Shown here: piece by piece, positions 1 to 11,719 of the stretch
Layout of the letters: each line of letters starts with the position of its first letter
Position numbering within the stretch: position 1 is the stretch's first letter
Origin: Prosopocoilus inquinatus
Taxonomy: Eukaryota; Arthropoda; Insecta; Coleoptera; Lucanidae
Reading direction: 5' to 3'
DNA: 64,000 nt
NCBI GenBank assembly: GCA_036172665.1
Contig: CM069877.1
Location: 20,361,001 to 20,425,000 of the forward strand
The notes under the pieces: generated by a model
Database searches by the model: none
The model's input: only the letters and a program-made list of their open reading frames with translations
What the model was told of the DNA's origin: nothing
Made by a program: the position numbers and the translations under genes

Positions 1-846
1 CATCAACGTCCGTTGTTGCCACTAATGTAGATGCTGTGCGTGAAATGCTTGAGCGAGATCGACATGTGACATACCATGAGATTCAAGCATCCTTACGCAT
101 TGACATGAAAGCAATACACCAGATTTTGCATGATCATTTGAACGTACGAAAGCTTTGCAGTCGTTGGATCCCACAAAACTTAACAGAAGCGCAAAAGCAG
201 GGTCGTGTCAAATGGTGCGAAGAAATGCTCAAGAAATTCAATGGAGGTCGTTCGAATTTAGTTTATAACATCGTTACTGATGACGAAACGTGGATCTATT
301 CGTACGAGCCAGAAAGTAAACAACAATCTACCGTTTGGGTATTTTAAAATGAAACAAAACCAACAAAAGTTGTCCGTTCACGCAGTGCTGCGAAGCAAAT
401 GATTGCTTGTTTCTTTGGTTTAACTGGATATGTGGCAACCATGGGTTTAGAGGATCGAAAAATGGTGAATGCTGATTGGTAAACTACAATTTGTTTGCCG
501 GAAGTCATCGATCAAATAAGAAGAAACAATCGAAATCGACGAATTATTCTCCATCAGCTTTCACTCAGCTCGTCAAACAGTTGATTTTTTGTCCAACAAA
601 AAAGTTGAATTAACGACTCATTGTCCATATTCACCTGATTTATCACCTAATGATTTCTTTCTGTTCCCAAATATCAAAAATGAAATGCGTGGTGAGCAAT
701 TTTCGTCGGCTGAAGCAGCGGTTGAAACATTCCGGACACTGGTTTCTAAAGTACCATCTTTAGAGTGGAAAACATACTTTAGAAATTGGTTCGAGCGTAT
801 GCAAAAGTGTATTGACGTCAAAGGCGAATACTTCGAAAAACAATGA
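1..846 (+). pseudogene. mariner (DD34D) transposase pseudogene, cut by window start
   Basis: The translated pieces match a mariner transposase in order: a helix-turn-helix N-terminal part (36-345) with the TDDETWIYSYEP motif holding the first catalytic Asp, a middle part in the same frame after a TAA at 345-347, and a C-terminal part (about 580-846) with the SPDLSPNDFFLFP motif holding the third Asp. A second stop lies near 480, and a frameshift or deletion around 550-590 removes the His-Asp-Asn segment that should carry the second catalytic Asp. The protein cannot be active. The window begins inside the element, so its 5' end and left inverted repeat are not visible. The subfamily was not decided. 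Confidence 0.93.
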
Positions 847-904
847 TACCGTTTACCAAATTTCATATGCGTTTTTTCATACCATTTCCAGAAACTTTTC
901 CAGC

Positions 905-1890
905 AGCCCACCTACAATTTGTTTGACCCGAAGGGGGCTATCTCCCACCCTAACTCCCAGTAGGTGAGGCTGAGGGCAACTTTTAAATCGCAAATAGAAA
1001 CCACCATTTTTTTATTGCAGATTCTACGCCTCAAACTACGTAAGGTTTGTCTGAATCTTTGTTTTGTATTCCTGGCCGATGCCGTCGAATTTCTTCAAAA
1101 CCTACTTTTAGCGTTACCCAAGAACAACGACGTAGTAGGATTCTATTCCCATCGGGGTGCTTGTTTTAGGTGAGTCCCCTCGCTTCTTATCATCGGAGTA
1201 TTTATTAGTAATATTACTTCAGTGAGTGCACCACGTCGTTGTTCCTGGGTAAGGCCAACGATAGGTTTTTTTATCTTTAGACAACGCAATATCTTGAAAA
1301 CCATGCATAAGATCAAAAAACTTTATGAATGTAATTTGTTCGATCCCAGGGTCCCAGTTCTATCTAATCATACCAATCACACCCCATTGGGTGGGGCTGG
1401 GGCAACTTTCATATTACGAATATTAACCACCATTTTTTTATTGCAGATTCGAATTCTACGCCTCAAACTAAGTAAGGTTTCTCCGAATTTCTGTTTTGGA
1501 TTCTTGGCCGATGGCGTTGAATTTTTGTAAAACCTATCTTTAGCCTTACCCAGGAACAACGACGTAGTGCACTTAACCTAAAACAAGCATCCCGATGAGA
1601 ACAAAAACCCACTACGTCGTTGTTCTTGGGTAACGCTAATAGTAGGTTTTCCAAAATTCAACGCCATCCAAAACAAAGATTTGAACAAACCTTACGTACT
1701 TTGAGGCGTAGAATCCGAATCTGCAATGGTGGTTCCTATTTGCATTTGAAACTTGCCCCCAGCCAGTGAGTCACGATTGGTATAATTAGATAGGCCCCTT
1801 CGGATCGAACAAATTATATTCACAACATTTTTTGATCCGATGCATAGTTTTCAAGATATTGCGTTATATCAAGATAAAAAAAAACTCACA
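905..1890. repeat. Multi-armed foldback repeat
   Basis: One module occurs three times. Two copies are direct (about 1011-1180 and 1437-1573) and one is inverted (about 1608-1740). The inversion continues outward, so 1260-1420 is complementary to about 1745-1885. A short arm at 1229-1258 is the reverse complement of 1544-1573. The repeated core contains ACAACGACGTAGT next to an accepted-looking CCCAAGAACA string. No transposase is visible. It looks like a non-autonomous foldback DNA element, or several copies inserted into one another. Open frames inside it are by-products of the repeat. Confidence 0.75.
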
Positions 1891-2685
1891 CTGTATATTT
1901 TTTAACAAATTGTTATTTATCGAAAACATAATTTATTTCCATTAAAAAGAAATATATAATTACGTGAGATACACACGATTTCATAACATTCAACGAGATG
2001 TAGCTGGTTAGGTATTCATTGACACAAGTTCGATGTTATAACAGGATAATATTCACCTGCGGGTAGCAGACACCTTTTGATAAGGATATCTTGCTGGCTA
2101 CAATAGCTCAAGTACGTATAACGAACCCGCATCAGCTATACAAGGGCTTCTATGTATTTGAAGTCCATTATTTGCCGGTTTCAAAATAACTTTAGAGAAG
2201 GTTCACATCCGTTATTCCACAAGTGAGTAGTAAGACATTATTAAATACAGTAAATTTCCTCGTTAAATAATAACAGAGTATAACTTATAGAAAATAATAT
2301 TAATTTAATTAATGTGACGCATTAATTTATTTTTCCTGTGTTAACTCAAGTAATCAAGGCATTAAAATTCTTAAAAATTCCTTGAACATAAATGAGTTCT
2401 TAAACTAGTAGTTGTTTAAATTCCGTATGCGATTAAATTTTAAATCAATAAAACTAGAACTTCTTGACGCAACACCTTCGTAGTCGATGTGCGTAGTGAA
2501 GCCAATCACATTGTAACTCATTGGTTACAATTCTGAACGATCGGTCAGTGAAACTGCAGCCTAAAAGAACGTATTTTCTATATTTGTATATTTTCATACC
2601 GAGTAGTTAGTTTTAAGTACCTTCTCGAACTTAATAAGGCACCTGTGAAACCCAATTTCATATTGTTTGGACAGATTTTGGCGTG
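1891..2685. other. AT-rich spacer, nothing recognised
   Basis: No coding similarity, terminal repeat or RNA gene is apparent. A short hairpin-like string around 2508-2535 is too small to interpret. Confidence 0.6.
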
Positions 2686-3236
2686 GTAAGAGGAGACGAA
2701 CCAAATAGTGTTCAAAAAAGGCCGTACAAAATCAAATAGTGACTGAAAAGTGAAGTAAGCCATCTACTAGTGAGGGCAAAGTGGCGGAAAAAGTGTTAAA
2801 TAACGGACATTTGCTTCGTACATGATTATTTAGTGGCAGAAAGTGAAACCACTAGTGAGCGTGAAATAAAGTAAGAGGAGAAGGACCAAATAGTGTTCAA
2901 AAAAGGACGTACACAATTAATAGTGACTGAAAAGTGGAGTAAGCCATCTACTATTGAAAGCAAAATGACGGAAAGTGAAAATGACGAGCATTTGTTTGGT
3001 ATGTGATTATTTAGTGTCAGAAAATGAAACCACTAGTGAACTTGAAGTAAAGTAAGAGGAGAAAGACCAAATAGTGTTCAAAAAATTACATATAAAATCA
3101 AATATTGACTGAAAAGTGAAGTAAGTCATCCACTAGTAAAGGCAAAGTGGCGGAAAATGTTTTAAATGACGAACGTTTGTTTGATAAATTATTATTATTT
3201 TATTTAGTGGCAGAAAATGAGATCACTAGTGAAAAC
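2686..3236. repeat. Tandem repeat, three units of about 180 bp
   Basis: Three head-to-tail units begin with GTAAGAGGAGA at 2686, 2871 and 3052 and share the internal strings ACCAAATAGTGTTC and CCACTAGTGA. Unit lengths are about 185, 181 and 185 bp, and the copies are diverged. Coding potential is absent. The array ends about 35 bp before the palindromic element that follows. Confidence 0.88.
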
Positions 3237-3270
3237 CAACTTGCAACAAATTTTTAAATTTCCATATATA

Positions 3271-4950
3271 CAGGGTGGGTCATATGGGCGGAACAAACTG
3301 TATCAGTATGTACGAGAGACATTTTTAAGTAAGAAAATTCATATGAACCTACATACAGAGTGTTCATGGGAAGCCGCTGCAATAGCCAACTTTTTTATTT
3401 GTATTTTTACGAAGTAACTGAAACAGTAAAGTTTTAGGACCTTTTCTCCTCGATATTGTGCTACTTTCGAGAAAACAAATGACAATCAGGTTTTCGAGAT
3501 TTTCAATTGTTTTCAACTTTTCTTAATGGAACGTTAGGATTTTTATCATCGTATCGCGTTCAAGATGTTAAATTAATTGTCTCTAAAACATCATCTCCCA
3601 AAGCCTACTATTTTGTAAATTATTTAGTAACAAAATATTTGTGTTCACGGAAAATGGCTACAATAGCTAAGTTTTTTATTTGACATTTCACGAGGTAGCT
3701 TAAGTTTTAGGACTTTTCCTGCTCGATTTTATGGTATGTTGGGAGAAGCAGATGACTATCAAGTTTTTGAGATTTTCAATTGTTTTCAACTTTTTTAAAT
3801 AGAACATTCTGTTTTTTATTTATGGAATCGTGTTTAGGATGTCAAATTAAGTATGTCTCTAAAATATTATCTCTTAAAACAGATTGTTTCACAAATAATT
3901 CAGTCTTGATATTTGCGGTAAGAAGAGTCCCGTTATAATAGTCTTTTTGTTTACGAACACAATACAGTGCGCGTTAAAACAGAAGAATAAGGAAGTATGT
4001 TCAAACTGTCAGACCCGTGTGAACTGTCTTGATTAAAAATTTCTTTAATTTAGTTCATAGTTTGTGTCAAATATTAGAAGCGCGATAGGTTAAAATGTCT
4101 AATACAGTTATTTACTAAATAATTTATAAAATAGCATACTTAGGAGGAAAATATTTTAGAAACGTACTTAATTTGACAGTCTGAACACGATTCGGTGATA
4201 AAAAAATATAATGTTCCATTTCAAAAAGTTGAAAACAATTGAAGATCTCGAAAACCTGATAGTGATTTGTTTCTCCAAATATACCATAAAATTGAGCAGG
4301 GCAGGTCCTGAAACTTTTCTAATTTAAGCTACCTCGTGAAATATCAAATAAAAATGTTGGGCATTGTAGCCATTTTCCGTGAACATCAATAATTTGTAGC
4401 TAAATAATTTATAAAATAGTAGGCTTTGGGAGCTGATATTTTGGAGACATAATTAATTTGATATCCTAAGCGCGATACGAAGATAAAAAGCTTAACATTC
4501 CATTAAAAAAAATTGAAAACAACTGAAATCTCGAAAACCTGAGCCACTTGTTTTTCCGGAGGTACTATAAAATTGAGATGTCCTAAAACTTTTCTAATTG
4601 AAATAGTAGGCTTTGGGAGATGATAATTTAGAGACATAATTAATTTGACATTCTGAATACGATGCCATGATAAAAAACCTAACGTTCTATTTAAAAAAGT
4701 TGAAAACAATTGAAAATTTCGAAAACCTGATAGACATTTATTTTCTTCGAAAGTAGCATAAAATCAAGGAGAAAAGGTCTTAAAACTTTTCTATTTTCAG
4801 TTACTTCGTAAAAATACTAATAAGAAAATTAACTGGGGTAGCGGCTTCCCATGAACACCCTGTATGTACTTTTATATAAACTTTTTTTTACTTAAAACAG
4901 TCTCTCCTACATACTGGTAAAATTTGTTCCGCCTATTATGACTCACCCTG
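3271..4950. mobile_element. Palindromic TA-target MITE interrupted by a second palindromic element
   Basis: The outer ends CAGGGTGGGTCATA and the complementary TATGACTCACCCTG are flanked by TA at 3269-3270 and 4951-4952. The outer arms are 3271-3355 and 4863-4950 and pair along their whole length. Between them, 3356-4862 is itself bounded by CAGAGTGTTCATGGGAAGCC and its complement, again flanked by TA, and folds back on itself over about 600 bp per arm. Related copies of the inner element occur at about 11171-11500 and 29167-29972. No transposase is present, so both are non-autonomous. TA targets suggest the Tc1/mariner superfamily. Confidence 0.82.
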
Positions 4951-4952
4951 TA

Positions 4953-6440
4953 TAGAAGCTGAAACTAAAGTAGCATATTCTTGAAATAAAGAAAAAATCA
5001 AAAATTTAATATCCTATTCACCTGTGATTTAATTTTTAGAAAGTTAGCAATGATTCATTTTTTAAAGTCACATAAGTCACCTATCAAACAAATAAATACC
5101 TGAAAGTGAACTAGTAGATATTTGCCTTTTATATTTTTTGCCTTAATTAATTAATTAGTTATTGCATAAGCAACACAGCGGCAGTCAAACAGTGGCTCAT
5201 AACTTTTTGGTGTCCTAGCCTTACATTGCAGAAAAAATCATAAAGTACAGTTGGTTTGATTTGTTTTTCTCTGTACATTGTTTCAGTTTCGAACGTCAGT
5301 TTTGGAATGCCCTATATGTAATAATGTAATTCAAGTCTTATTGGGCGTTTTCGATAAATCAACTGCAGTAATCGGTTTACTGTATTTTTCCGTATGAATA
5401 TTTCTATCTCAATCGTGTACAGGGACAATTATCGAAAATGAGGATTGTCTTCATAACAGTTCCATTAACATTTATGTCTTATAAATTCAAAATTTAATTT
5501 CAGGCTTTTAGGAACAGATTCAAGCATGGATTTTTTGTTCGTCAATATCATTGCGATTTCTTTGGAAAATATATAATTTCATGCGCAAGAAACTGTAAAT
5601 ATAATAAATTGGAGGAGGGAAATTGCGTCTTACTTTTCTTTTTATTTATAGATCTTATTTTTCAATGCAGTAAGGAGCACATAAACTCACAAAAATGAAA
5701 CATAAAAGGAAATTTTAAGATAAGAAGACCAGCAATATTTCGAAGTTAACAGAATAATTTATGAAGAAATATTTATGGGAGCTATTCATGTGCATGGATG
5801 CTATGAATTATAAAACAAATATAAACGATTTTGTTCTCATTTAAATTTCCACATCGTACGAAATGGCACTTGCGAGGTGCTCCCCTTGAAAGTTTAAAAC
5901 CAATTTAAAGTTGCTAGCGGATGACGTTCTCATCTTCCATGTAACCGTTCTTGTTACAAGTGAATATTTAATGTTCTGCCCTTCGTACCCTTAAAATAAA
6001 TTATCAAATAATTTTCCGTTAATTTATTTTACAGAAAGGAAAATCTTATAGAGTATTAAATATGTGCAGAGGGCAAAGCAGGACATTAAATATTGCAAAC
6101 AAAATTGCCATGTTGGATATTTAGTTTGTAAGATTAATTTTCATTGAATGCAATTTATACCTACGATTTTTAATGCATTGCTACTAATGCAATTTGAGAT
6201 TTGTTAAGCGTCAAACGGTTTTCATGAATATCAGAGGGTAAACATAATTTCGAAGTTTTCGTCACAAATAATATTAACACTAAAACATACTTTTTTGTTA
6301 TTGTTCTCACTTAATGTTTCTAACGTTAATACTCTTGGATATACAAAATTTACCTGGTGCCAAACTCGCGTTGTTTCAAATAAAATCATCATTTATTGAA
6401 TCAAAGTATGATCAGGTCAATTATACAATCAAATAATCAA
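4953..6440. other. AT-rich spacer, nothing recognised
   Basis: No convincing coding, RNA or terminal-repeat signal was found in this stretch. Confidence 0.55.
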
Positions 6441-6447
6441 ATCATAT

Positions 6448-7764
6448 TCAGAAACACAAGCTTGATTCAAGAAATTTTGTCATGGTGTAGTAAGACTTTT
6501 CTAGTAAACATAATTTTAACTTGCTTTTCAAGATTGCCATGCTGCTTTCTTTCCAATGATTCGGTACTTTATTATACAGAATTAGTCCAATAGAAATTGG
6601 ATCAGACGTATTCAGTCTATGAAATGGTACATATAAATTTGTTCCTAATCTGGTAAGATAATTATGCATTACGGTGAGAGTTGTTATCTTTGTCTGTATT
6701 TCTTGATATGTAAAACTTGTTGCAGTATGTATGTGGACACCAAAGTTAAAATATAAAATTTCTACAGCTTTCGTTATCAGGGACGCCTTCAATAGCTAGT
6801 ACCACTCTTTTTTGGAGTTTAAGCGCAATTTTCATGTTGGGGGCGTGGCCCCATAAAATAACCCCGTAGATCAACACAGAGTGAAACAGGGCAAAGTATG
6901 CGCTACGAACAGCTTCTAAGTTGATAGTTCGTTTAATGCTCTAATTGCATAAATTGCCTTAGGAAGATTATTCGTTAAACCAGGTATGTGACTGTTCCAG
7001 GTTAGCTTTGAATCAAGATGCAGACCCAAAAACTTAGCACAGTTGTTAAGATTCTTCTTTCTGTTAGTTGAAAATAACATCATTTTAGTCTTTGTTTTAT
7101 TTAATTTGTTAGCACCGAACCATACAGCAGCATCATTCTGCGCTTGATTAAAATTTTGCTGAAGAAGTGATTCATTATTACTCGATGTTATTAATGTTGT
7201 ATCATCGGCGTACACCACTGTTGAACAATTTAGATGAAAAGGTAAATCATTAATATAAATTAGAAAGAATAGCGGTCCTAATAGAGAGCCTTGAGCAATT
7301 CCGCAAGTTATGTCCATGGGTACACTGTAGTTGCCGTCGTGATATATAACTTGCATTCTGTTGCATAAGTAGGCTTCTAATAAACGTAGTGGTATCCCTC
7401 GGAAGCCATAATACTTCATTCTCTGCAGAAATAATTCATGATTCATCGCGTCAAACGCCTTACTGAGATGGCAGAATTGCGCTTTAAATTCTTCATGGTT
7501 TTCAAATTTTTCATAGATATAACCGTACTCTTTTCTTTCCGGAAACCAAACTGTTGTTCGTTTAAGTAATATGCTTCTGTAAAAAGTCGAATATTTGCTT
7601 CCGAATTATAGCTTCAAATATTTTTGAGAAGATTGGTAATATATGTAGGTCTAAAATTATTTGGATCTTGTTTATCTCCTGTTTTGTATATTAGAATAAC
7701 TTTTGCAATATTCATCTTATCAACAGCTTTCCCGATTCTAGCTCTACGGAGAAGGAGTGAGTCA
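6448..7764 (-). pseudogene. Jockey/CR1-like non-LTR retrotransposon reverse transcriptase remnant
   Basis: Reading leftward from about 7764, the minus strand encodes an N-terminal RT stretch (IAKVILIYKTGDKQDPNNFRP), then QQFGFRKEKSTV near 7560. A frameshift precedes the long open part 7446-6916, which has GIAQGSLLGPLFFLIYINDLP and the catalytic VYADDT box. A different frame then gives the typical YGVILWG region near 6850 and a C-terminal thumb-like part down to 6448. At least three frame breaks and one early stop are present, so this is a dead copy. No endonuclease domain is visible upstream, as expected for a 5'-truncated non-LTR insertion. Clade assignment within the Jockey/CR1 group is by motif style only. 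Confidence 0.9.
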
Positions 7765-7809
7765 TTAAAAGATATAAACCAAAGGCGCCAAAGAAATAAA
7801 CCCAGCTGA

Positions 7810-8290
7810 AAGATTCAATACAGAATGATTTCAAATTCCCAATAACGTGCGATGGTATTCTTTATCCTCCAGAAGATTTTCAGTCACTCATGCGTTCAGT
7901 GTATGGACTAGACAATAATGCAACACAATTACCGTAGAAATAAATATTGATTTAACAAAAATCAAAAATACAAAATCTGAATGCCTGGACGAAAGACAAA
8001 TAATACGACACAATCGTCAAAACATCAATCTAAACTTAAAGTGGTCACAAAACAAGTAATTGCGATGAATCAGATCTGATCGAACATGTGGACTTTTCTC
8101 CAAGAAGATGGGATGGACTCTACAAACTGATTAAACTAATTAAAGTAATTAACTCTTATTAAACTTCTTCACGTCATGTAACCGCAACGTGTCGTCATCC
8201 GCAAATAAATAAAATAATAAAGCAAAGGGAACACTTTACAGTTTAGGTTAACTGGCAGAGTCAAAGTCGTCCAACAGGTGTCGCACTAAA
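7810..8290. other. Unassigned AT-rich sequence
   Basis: No features could be supported between the RT remnant and the twin MITEs. Confidence 0.5.
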
Positions 8291-8296
8291 CCTACG

Positions 8297-8622
8297 GTGA
8301 TTAAAGTTCTAAATCGACACACTTCGTGTTCAGGTAGCGATATTAGTGATTTTTTCTATCTATCCTTGTCTCACAGTAATCTCGTCAAAGGCTAAAAAAA
8401 CCCATTTTACTGTAGCTGCGGAGAATAACATAACCTAATACATTTTTGACTAGACAATCGGCTATAAACTACTATCATCGTAGTAAACAGAATTCCCTAA
8501 AAGTGTTGATTTCCTTGTTGCTCTTGCGACATTTGTATTTGTTATCTTTGTTACACAAGAATCTCGGAATGAGAATGTATTGGCGTTACCTGAACACGTA
8601 AGTGTGTTGATTTAGTGACCTT
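8297..8622. mobile_element. MITE, first of two tandem copies
   Basis: The left end (TAAATCGACACACTTCGTG then TTCAGGTAGCG) is an imperfect inverted copy of the right end (CGTTACCTGAACACG then TAAGTGTGTTGATTTAGTG). The terminal inverted repeat is about 40 bp. The interior is AT-rich and non-coding. Confidence 0.8.
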
Positions 8623-8623
8623 A

Positions 8624-8866
8624 ACGGTGATTAAGGTTCTAAATCGACACACTTTGTGTTCAGGTAGCGATTTTTAATATCTATCCTTGTCGCACAATAA
8701 TCTAGTCTAGGGTTAAAAAAAAAACACAGTTGAAAGTTTCACAAATGGCATTTTACTGCGGAGAATAACATTTATGTTTGTATTGTATTTTATAAACTCG
8801 AAATGGGAATGTGACGGCGTTACCTGAACACGTAAGTGTGTTGATTTAGTGACCTTAACAGTGATC
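8624..8866. mobile_element. MITE, second tandem copy
   Basis: Same terminal inverted repeats as the copy immediately upstream, with about 80 bp less interior. It directly abuts the first copy in the same orientation, and both share the internal GCGGAGAATAACAT string. Confidence 0.8.
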
Positions 8867-9085
8867 ACGAAACCTGCTGCCTAATTAGGGGCAGACCCGC
8901 TTTACGATGCTCGTGTGGTCGGGATACAAAGAGCTTACTTTCTTCTTCAGCGACGGACAATTGCCCCTGCCAGGAAAAAGAGTCGAAAGAATAATAATAA
9001 TCCGGCCGAAAAGGATCCAAAAATCCAAAAATGATGTCAAGTAATGCTAATAATAACGGAAATGGAATATACTTGCTTTAATTAA

Positions 9086-9216
9086 CGCTTAAACGGACAA
9101 AGTGGTAAGGGACCGGCCTTGTAATCGTAAGGTCGTGGGTTCGCACTTCGCTCGAGATATTTCTCGGGGGTGGTCATTGCTCATTTCAGGTACCCTTCAG
9201 TGTTGGGGATACATGA
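9086..9216 (+). mobile_element. tRNA-derived SINE, copy 1
   Basis: The head has an A-box-like AAGTGGTAAGGG (from about 9100) and a B-box-like GTGGGTTCGCAC (9135-9146) at tRNA-like spacing, followed by a tRNA-unrelated body ending near CAGGTACCCTTCAGTGTT. The same arrangement is found at 13071-13200. It does not fold as a functional tRNA. The tRNA ancestor cannot be decided, although the CTTGTAA segment would suit a threonine anticodon loop. Confidence 0.72.
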
Positions 9217-9246
9217 CTTATAATCCCGTTGGGCAAAACACCACAC

Positions 9247-10055
9247 ATAAAAAAAGATTAAACAGATCATTGGTTAAAGTGCCATCAGCATTTTACTCGT
9301 ACGTGGCACTAGGAGTTGATCTATTTCCATATGAACTTAAGATTTGAATTTTGCTAACAATTGCACAAATTCACGGAAAAATACAACACACAACCTGCCT
9401 CAAACGTATCAGTATCAGTATCCTCGGTATTTAGCTGAGACATTCGCTTTTATTCAGCAAGCAGTGCGGGTTTAGGCCCGGACTTGCCCAAAGAAACCAC
9501 GGCATTCTTCGTCGTACAAAACGCCTCTAGGCCCTGTTCGTCGCTATCCTCATTCCCGAATGTGCTAGAAAGCTGGTGTGTGAGATGCACAGTACCTCTC
9601 CAGTGTTCGTCGCCGCCTCAACGATACTCACTGGTGTTCGACTTTCGACGACGTACAAATGGGACTGCGAGATAATTGTTATCGTACAATTTTGATTTTT
9701 TCTTTCCCTACTTCTACCGCTTCTTCGGATTCAGCGTTACGTAACTGGATCGTCGTCTCTGAGTACCAAATACTGGGTTCGGCGTAACTGGTCACTTAAA
9801 TATTTACGTAGTTTTGTTTTTAGCTTTTGTCACTTTTTTCAAGTCAGACCAGCAGTAATTTTTCTTTGTTTTATGAGAAGAAGAATTTCATCGCGTAACC
9901 TTTTGTATTACTTTTGTAAACGTCGCGATTGGGCCCAAACGTATGCGGTTTGTACTCGCCTTTCTCGTGTAACTAAACTTTTATTTTATGTCGGAACGTT
10001 TTGAGGAGTTCATGACTTATTTGACTTTTGTGTTAATCGCCGAAGGCACTAATTT
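9247..10055. other. No recognised feature; GC-richer patch near 9480-9680
   Basis: A 63-codon open frame at 9484-9675 has no recognisable motif. The stretch otherwise holds no repeat or RNA signal that I can identify. Confidence 0.5.
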
Positions 10056-10058
10056 CAT

Positions 10059-10171
10059 CGAAAAAGTAAATAATATTGAATTACAAATGTTGGAAGAGAA
10101 AAATTAATTAAACAGTAAAGTCAAATTGCAATGGTGGGAAAAACTGTAATTCAATATTATTTACTTTTTCG
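10059..10171. repeat. Perfect 27-bp inverted repeat with a 59-base loop
   Basis: Bases 10059-10085 are the exact reverse complement of 10145-10171. The right arm ends only 11 bases before the hammerhead-like core at 10183. It may belong to the same Penelope-like remnant. Confidence 0.85.
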
Positions 10172-10182
10172 ACGTTAGCAGC

Positions 10183-10215
10183 CTGATGAAGGTTTAAACA
10201 CCGAAACCGCTCGCT
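10183..10215 (+). ncRNA. Hammerhead ribozyme core (Penelope-like type), possibly degenerate
   Basis: CTGATGA at 10183-10189 is followed by a short stem (GGT...ACC) and GAAAC at 10203-10207. A permissible CTC cleavage triplet ends at 10212, after a minimal stem III. AGC before the core pairs with GCT after the cleavage site. Minimal stem III hammerheads are known from the repeats of Penelope-like elements. No reverse transcriptase lies next to it, so it would be a solo repeat. Confidence 0.55.
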
Positions 10216-10289
10216 AGAATAAATTCTAATATTAAATTAGGAAGTGCTTTAATCACCCAATCAAAATTTTATCTAATTATGGACCATAA

Positions 10290-11165
10290 TCAACAATGTA
10301 ATGTATACAGTTAATTATTTTGTGTTTGGGTTTCTTTTGATGGGATTTTGGGTTCATTTAGAATTTACCCCGCCCCTTCTGGCGAGTCATTTATTGTCGG
10401 GTTTTTATCGGATGAATATTTAAGACCCTCTCCTAGCGCTGGTCCATATCTTTAGGAAACGTTACCCAAAAGCTAGGAGGCGTCCTCAGGGTTTTCAGCA
10501 TCTGGGAAGTCCCCTCCCCCATCTCTCTAACGGCCACTTGTGCGTATCTATCGCCACCACGACAGTTTTCATTGAGCTACTGGGACAGCAAAACGTTTCC
10601 TGGGATTAAGAATTTCACAGGTAGGTCCGAGCGGCTGCGGCATATCCATAAATTCCATAAATTGATAACCCCGTGCGCACAGGTGGTTGTTACGGGCAAT
10701 ACTTGTCTATCATTCGCGTCCAACAATGCAGGGCTGGCGCACATAGGGGTATTGGACCCAAAAAGTTGGCCAAAATTATTTTTTCATATTTTCGCATTTA
10801 TTCGGTGATAATACAGTATTTTAGGCTGAAATTTGTTATCTGTTAACATATATCGGGCGCACACTTTAATTATGCACCATGTTATGTATGCTTGTTGCTA
10901 CATTCTTGTGTTGTATATCTGTTAAGACAGACTGCCATCTAGGGAGGAGGCAGAGTACTGTAACCACCGACTGTAACGTTCGCTTGTGCTTAATAAATGG
11001 TCCAATCTAATAAAATAACATTTATTTAATATAGCCTACAGAGGCTATATAACACACCACATGAATTTCTTTTAATTCCTGCCCCCCGTTGAAGTTACTG
11101 TTGAAAAAGCAACATGAATGAATATGATCTATCCGTTCGCCGCAAGATGTCTCTTTCATTTCCAG
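10290..11165. other. GC-richer unassigned segment, possible LTR-like end
   Basis: The part 10380-10760 is noticeably richer in G+C than its surroundings but has no interpretable frame. At 10841-11054 the sequence begins TGTTAACA, contains AATAAA and ends TATAACA, which resembles a solo LTR. No target duplication was found, so this remains a guess. Confidence 0.3.
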
Positions 11166-11170
11166 ATTTT

Positions 11171-11500
11171 ATACAGGATGTTCATCAGGAACCGGTACAC
11201 TAGCAAATTTCATTATTTGCATTTTTATGACGTAACTTAAATTAGAAGTTTCAAGACTTTCCTACTCGAATTTAGGGTACCATCAGAAAGACAAATGATT
11301 ATCAGGTTTACGAGATTTTCCATTGTTTTCAATTTCTTTAAACAGAACATTTTTTTTATCATCGTATCATTTAAAAAAGTTGAAAACAATCTCCTCAGGT
11401 ACCATTAATTCGAGCAGGAAAAGTCCTGAAATTTCTCTAATTTAAGCTACCTACTGAAATTTCAAATAAAAAAAGTTAGTAATTGCTATTGTTGCTGCTT
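11171..11500. repeat. Truncated copy of the foldback element of 3356-4862
   Basis: It starts with TACAGGATGTTCAT and continues with strings shared with the other copies (GAGATTTTCCATTGTTTTCA and the complementary GTTGAAAACAAT, TTTAAGCTACCT). The two arms are much shorter than in the copy at 3356-4862, and the right end lacks the terminal motif. Confidence 0.7.
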
Positions 11501-11719
11501 TTGAAGCAAATTCATTCTAAAACATAAAAATTTTGAATACTTGAATGGAAAGTATCTTGTCCCTTATCAAATCACACAATCAATCACATAGCAAGTTCTA
11601 ATATATTTAAATCTATCTGTTTTATATTTTCACAACAGTTCACTACTATTACTATAAAAACTATTTTAATTGAATATTTTCTCTACAGAATTTATGGCCA
11701 CCCCAACAGTTCGAAAAAA

